The notes under the pieces: model-generated | Database searches by the model: none | What the model saw: the letters and a program-made list of their open reading frames with translations, nothing else | Told to the model about the DNA's origin: nothing | Assembly: GCF_001072375.1 (NCBI RefSeq) | Contig: NZ_JVKV01000018.1 | Location: 1 to 59,447 of the forward strand | Source: Streptococcus pseudopneumoniae | Lineage (GTDB): Bacteria; Bacillota; Bacilli; Lactobacillales; Streptococcaceae | Direction of reading: 5' to 3' | DNA length: 59,447 bases | Shown here: one piece after another, positions 55,789 to 59,447 of the stretch | How positions within the stretch are numbered: position 1 is the stretch's first letter | How the letters are laid out: each line of letters begins with the position of its first letter | Program-made: the position numbers and the translations under genes

Positions 55789-56649
55789 TTATTTTACTTT
55801 TCTTGCCAACATGGTCGCAAAGCGTAGTTGGATACGATTGCCATTTTCGTCACGACGGTGCAAATGACCAGGATTTTCATTATACTTGATCAATTCCCAG
55901 TCCTTGTAGTAATTTGCCAACTCACCCTCTTTGAAGGTAAATGGGAAATTAACAGAACATGGATAATCCTCTGTATCCATAGCACAAACGATCAAATTAT
56001 AGCCACCGATAGATGTTTGTTCTTGCATATTTTGAATTATAGCAGGAATACGATCTGCTTGTAAAAACATGAGTACAACTGTCGATACGATAAAATCGTA
56101 AGTTTGTCCTATGCTAGCTGAATTGATATCGTAGAGACCGACAGGCATCTCTAAATCTTCTTGCTCTACGATACTTTGCAAGATTTCAAGGGATAACTCA
56201 TTTTGATCTACAGCTGTGACATCAAATCCATGTTGAGCGAGAAAGAGGGCGTTTCTTCCTTGACCACATCCTAGGTCTAGTGCCTTACATGGCTTGACCG
56301 TCTGCATAGCTTCTAAAACCTCCGAATGAACTGGATTGGTATTGTATTTCTTAGGGAAATAATCTTCCGGCTTACAATAAAATTCTAAATACCACTCCAC
56401 ATCATCTGTGGCAGCTTCTACACGGTGCCAAGCTTGAGGTTGCGCCATCGGATTATCAGCACCCGCTTCAAAGAGGTACTCAGCTATAACTTCTCCCTCC
56501 TCAGTCAATTCAATAAACTTAAGAGCCCCTTTTAATACGGTAATCTTGCCCCAGGTTCCGACCTTGGTATTGTGTTTTCTTTGAACAGCTTCAGGCATGG
56601 TGTCTTTATTCCATACTGGCATTCGTTTATAGGCAACTAGTTTTTCCAT
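55789..56649 (-). CDS. tehB: TehB-type SAM-dependent methyltransferase with cupin-like N-terminus
   Basis: 286 aa from the ATG at 56649. AAGGA lies close upstream; a GTG at 56658 is possible. The N-terminal DUF1971-like (cupin) part (about 1-95: PVWNKDTMPEAVQRKHNTKV, WGKITVLKG) is followed by a class I methyltransferase domain (ALDLGCGQGRN, then VTAVDQNE). Linked with tellurite resistance in other bacteria; the natural substrate is unknown. Third gene of rnr-smpB-tehB, 14 nt after smpB. Confidence 0.9.
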   Translation of the reverse strand: MEKLVAYKRMPVWNKDTMPEAVQRKHNTKVGTWGKITVLKGALKFIELTEEGEVIAEYLFEAGADNPMAQPQAWHRVEAATDDVEWYLEFYCKPEDYFPKKYNTNPVHSEVLEAMQTVKPCKALDLGCGQGRNALFLAQHGFDVTAVDQNELSLEILQSIVEQEDLEMPVGLYDINSASIGQTYDFIVSTVVLMFLQADRIPAIIQNMQEQTSIGGYNLIVCAMDTEDYPCSVNFPFTFKEGELANYYKDWELIKYNENPGHLHRRDENGNRIQLRFATMLARKVK

Positions 56650-56663
56650 TTCCTTCACTCTTT

Positions 56664-57131
56664 CTATCGATGGTTAACTGCTTTCATAACACGCGCAATG
56701 TCTCGGTCTTGCTCACGACGTTTAATCGACTCACGTTTATCGTAGTCATGTTTTCCTTTAGCAAGTCCTAAAAGAAGCTTGGCATAGCCGTCTTTGATGT
56801 AGACTTTAAGTGGAACCAGAGTCATCCCTGTCCCTTTGGTTTCTTGCTCCAATTTCTGGATTTGCTTTTTATGAAGGAGAAGTTTACGACGACGTTCTGG
56901 TTCCTGATTCCAGATGTTGCCCTCCTCATAAGGAGCGATATGGACATTGCTCAGCCAAACTTCCCCATTCTTAACCTGAGCAAACCCATCTTTCAGATTG
57001 ATGCGGGCTGCTCGAACACTCTTGATTTCAGTTCCTGTCAGGACCATTCCTGCTTCTAGCGTATCTACGATAGTATAGTCGTGGTGCGCTTTTTTATTTT
57101 GCGCGACGACCTTTCCCTCGCCCTTTGCCAT
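56664..57131 (-). CDS. smpB: SsrA-binding protein
   Basis: 155 aa. Binds tmRNA for rescue of stalled ribosomes. Motifs: [49 protein letters not shown] and a basic C-terminal tail. The start lies within the 3' end of rnr (38-nt overlap) with AAGGAG upstream. No ssrA gene was seen in the window. Confidence 0.96.
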   Translation of the reverse strand: MAKGEGKVVAQNKKAHHDYTIVDTLEAGMVLTGTEIKSVRAARINLKDGFAQVKNGEVWLSNVHIAPYEEGNIWNQEPERRRKLLLHKKQIQKLEQETKGTGMTLVPLKVYIKDGYAKLLLGLAKGKHDYDKRESIKRREQDRDIARVMKAVNHR

Positions 57132-59436
57132 GCTTAGCTCCTTTCTTTGCTACTTCCTTATAAAAAGGTTTCTTACTTTTTTTCTTCTTGTCTTTTGAAG
57201 AATGCTTACGCTTATCATTTGAGCGACTAGCTTTTCTCTTGTCTTCTTTCTTATCCGAACGACGACCTCTATCCTTACGGCCAGAATGTTTCAAGCCTTT
57301 CTCAATGACATCAAATTCACTTGGAATAAAGGAGAAATCAATCTCACCAGTCATCTTATCGGCTCTTTCAACACGAATACGTATCTGTTGTCCCACACGG
57401 AAGGTTATCCCTGATTTCTCCCCACGAAGAGTCAAATCACGTTCGTTAAAATGATAGAACTCAGGTAAATTAGTAATGTGAATCAAGCCTTCGACTGTAT
57501 TTGGTAATTCAACAAAAAGACCAAACTTGACGATACTTGAAACGACTGCATCATACTCTTCACCCACAAACTCTTCCATGTATTCAGCTTTTTTCATGGC
57601 TTCAACTTCACGCTCTGCCTCAATAGCTCTGCGCTCACGATTTGAAGACTGGGTCGCAATCTCTGGAATGACCTGTTCAAAATGTTCTGCTATTTCCTTG
57701 GAACGTCCATAGTCACGAATCATTCGGTGAACCAAGAGGTCCGGATAACGGCGAATCGGACTGGTAAAGTGAGTGTAATAGTCCGCTGCTAGGCCATAGT
57801 GACCATGATTATGCTCAGAATAACGAGCCTGTTGCATAGAACGCAGAAGCATCATAGAGAGAACATCCGCATAAGGCTCACCTTCAACAGCACTCATGAT
57901 GTCTTGAAGAGCTTCCTGACTAATCTCACTCGCAGTCCCATAGATTCTCAAGCCAAAACTAGAGGCATAATCAATAAACTTCTGAACTTTTTCAGCTTTA
58001 GGTTCCTCATGGATACGATAGATAAAAGGTAAATCAAGCTTGCTGAAATGCTCAGCAACTGTTTCGTTTGCCATCAGCATAAAGGACTCAATCATACGTT
58101 CTGCAGTCCCACGATGACGAAGAACAATATCTACTGGTTTCCCTTGTTTGTCAACCAAGATTTTAGCTTCATTGGTATCAAAATTAAGAGCTCCACGCTT
58201 AATCCGCATACCTTCAAGAATTTCATGGAGCTTAGCCATGAGTTCAATGCTAGGAACAATTTTCTTATATTCTTTTCTCTTCTCCTCATCACCTGCTAGG
58301 ATATCATTGACATCGCTATAGGTCATACGGAAACTTGTCTTGATAACTGTCTGCGTAATCGTATAATTACGAACCCGACCATGTTTATCAATTTCCATGA
58401 TAGCTGATTGGGTCAAACGATCTACTTGAGGATTGAGGGAACAGATACCATTTGAAAGGCGTTCTGGTAGCATTGGAACTACACGGTCTGTCACATAGAC
58501 AGAGGTCGCACGATTGAGGGCTTCTTTATCAAGAGCAGACCCCTCTGTCACATAGTAAGAGACATCCGCGATATGAACTCCAAGTTCAAAATTTCCATTC
58601 TTCAAGGACTTGATGTGAACTGAGTCGTCCAAGTCCTTAGCATCTGCTCCATCTATGGTAAATGTAATTTCATCTCTCAGGTCCAGACGCCCCTCCATGT
58701 CCTTTTGGGATGGAGCATCAGGTACACTTTCAGCTTCATTGAGAACTGCCTCCGGAAACTCTGAGACAATATCCATTGATTCCAAGACCTCAAGAACGTC
58801 AATTCCTGCATCTGTTGAATGTCCAACCACATCTAGGACACTCGCCACAAAGAAGTCATGTTTCTTACTTGGGTACTTGTCAATAAAGACCTTGAGTACT
58901 TCTGTCCCTTCTAGTTTGAGAGATGGCTTTTTCACATAAATCGGTTGACTTATTTTTGGGTTTTTAGAACGGATATAACCTGCATACTTAGGCTTTTCCT
59001 CATCGAGAATAATTTGCCCAACAACTGTCGTTAAACTGTGCTCTAGGATGTCGATAATCTTTGCTTCTGCAGCAGTTCCTTTGTTACGGTCAGCAACTTT
59101 CTTAATGACAACTTCAACAGTATCACCATCAATGGCGTAGTTAACATCACTTTTCCCAACAAAAAGATCGTCTTCTTCGCCTTCAAGGCTTACAAAACCG
59201 AACCCATTTTTATGGGCATGGAAAATTCCTTTTAGGGTAATCTCATGTTTTTTCTTCTGGTCTAGGGTTAAACTACCATCTTCTTCAAAGCGAATCTGGT
59301 GCTTACGTTCCATCAAGGAAAGAGTTTTGATTAACTCACGGAAGTCCTTTGAACCATCGTTCCCGAGAGCACTGGCCAAGTCATTAACTGTGACACTCCC
59401 CTTCTCTTGTAAATATTCTTTTATTCTATCTTTCAT
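57094..59436 (-). CDS. rnr: ribonuclease R
   Basis: 780 aa. Processive 3'-5' exoribonuclease. An N-terminal winged-helix part (about 1-60) and cold-shock domains lead into the RNB catalytic domain with [12 protein letters not shown], whose Asp residues bind Mg. The S1 domain (about 625-705) and a Lys/Arg-rich tail (GHKGRGRGRR-like, about 715-780) follow. The start lies 11 nt from the window edge with a weak AGAAAG; I take it as the true start, but anything upstream is not visible. Linked with smpB as part of trans-translation. Confidence 0.94.
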   Translation of the reverse strand: MKDRIKEYLQEKGSVTVNDLASALGNDGSKDFRELIKTLSLMERKHQIRFEEDGSLTLDQKKKHEITLKGIFHAHKNGFGFVSLEGEEDDLFVGKSDVNYAIDGDTVEVVIKKVADRNKGTAAEAKIIDILEHSLTTVVGQIILDEEKPKYAGYIRSKNPKISQPIYVKKPSLKLEGTEVLKVFIDKYPSKKHDFFVASVLDVVGHSTDAGIDVLEVLESMDIVSEFPEAVLNEAESVPDAPSQKDMEGRLDLRDEITFTIDGADAKDLDDSVHIKSLKNGNFELGVHIADVSYYVTEGSALDKEALNRATSVYVTDRVVPMLPERLSNGICSLNPQVDRLTQSAIMEIDKHGRVRNYTITQTVIKTSFRMTYSDVNDILAGDEEKRKEYKKIVPSIELMAKLHEILEGMRIKRGALNFDTNEAKILVDKQGKPVDIVLRHRGTAERMIESFMLMANETVAEHFSKLDLPFIYRIHEEPKAEKVQKFIDYASSFGLRIYGTASEISQEALQDIMSAVEGEPYADVLSMMLLRSMQQARYSEHNHGHYGLAADYYTHFTSPIRRYPDLLVHRMIRDYGRSKEIAEHFEQVIPEIATQSSNRERRAIEAEREVEAMKKAEYMEEFVGEEYDAVVSSIVKFGLFVELPNTVEGLIHITNLPEFYHFNERDLTLRGEKSGITFRVGQQIRIRVERADKMTGEIDFSFIPSEFDVIEKGLKHSGRKDRGRRSDKKEDKRKASRSNDKRKHSSKDKKKKSKKPFYKEVAKKGAKHGKGRGKGRRAK

Positions 59437-59447
59437 GTTTACTTTCT

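Overview
The window looks like a chromosomal segment of a low-GC Streptococcus of the mitis group (S. mitis / S. oralis / S. infantis-like, close to S. pneumoniae). The basis is the phosphocholine teichoic-acid locus (tarI-tarJ-licA-licB-licC), a RocS-like protein, CpoA-type glycolipid synthases, WalRKJ, CoiA with a ComX-type box, a preQ1-II riboswitch and extended -10 promoters (TGnTATAAT). Almost everything is housekeeping. No CRISPR array, rRNA, intact IS or prophage was seen. All calls rest on reading the sequence and on memory of the families; no database search was run.

Layout. 1-40: first codons of a gene leaving the window, possibly a serine-rich adhesin. 202-4234: membrane protein, ribF, and pyrK-pyrDB behind a PyrR attenuator. 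4273-8459: the lic1 operon (tarI, tarJ, licA, licB, licC) with a CiaR-type box upstream. 8774-15666: ybaB, membrane GDPD, DnaQ-like exonuclease, rocS, truB, an alpha/beta hydrolase, a GNAT and a DUF2130 protein. 15747-17731: tandem FNT channels. 17801-19546: SUKH-like and PH-like proteins, then queT under a preQ1-II riboswitch. 19673-24790: gtrA-like, mscL, tRNA-Arg(CCG), MFS exporter, Rgg regulator, ABC-F ATPase. 25017-31464: pgm, a thioredoxin-like protein, walR-walK-walJ, mutY. 31642-38276: pepX, obgE with a small downstream ORF, DUF4044 and PspC-type small proteins, and two glycolipid glycosyltransferases. 38385-42216: dnaG-rpoD-DUF59 and an unknown protein. 42381-49562: an ABC transporter under a Trp T-box, ppc and ftsW. 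49835-54346: coiA, pepF, O-methyltransferase, prsA. 54442-55590: a stand-alone CARF-nuclease (Card1/Can2, DUF1887-like) gene. 55789-59436: rnr-smpB-tehB.

How the genes work together. Several layers of envelope biology are present: phosphocholine and ribitol activation for teichoic acids, glycolipid synthesis (CpoA and partner), FtsW, PrsA and the WalRK system. RNA-level sensing controls three transport or biosynthesis units: PyrR attenuation for pyrimidines, preQ1-II for queuosine precursor uptake, and a UGG T-box for probable tryptophan uptake.

Most notable points: (i) a CARF-nuclease gene without any CRISPR locus in the window, sitting as its own transcription unit between tehB and coiA, with a palindrome just after its promoter; (ii) five genes (ribF, gtrA-like, ABC-F, mutY, cpoA) whose extended -10 lies only 6-7 nt before the start codon, predicting leaderless mRNAs; (iii) a MutY lacking the four iron-sulfur cysteines; (iv) lic1 separated from the expected tacF-licD genes and placed directly upstream of the pyr attenuator; (v) two unlisted small genes near obgE.
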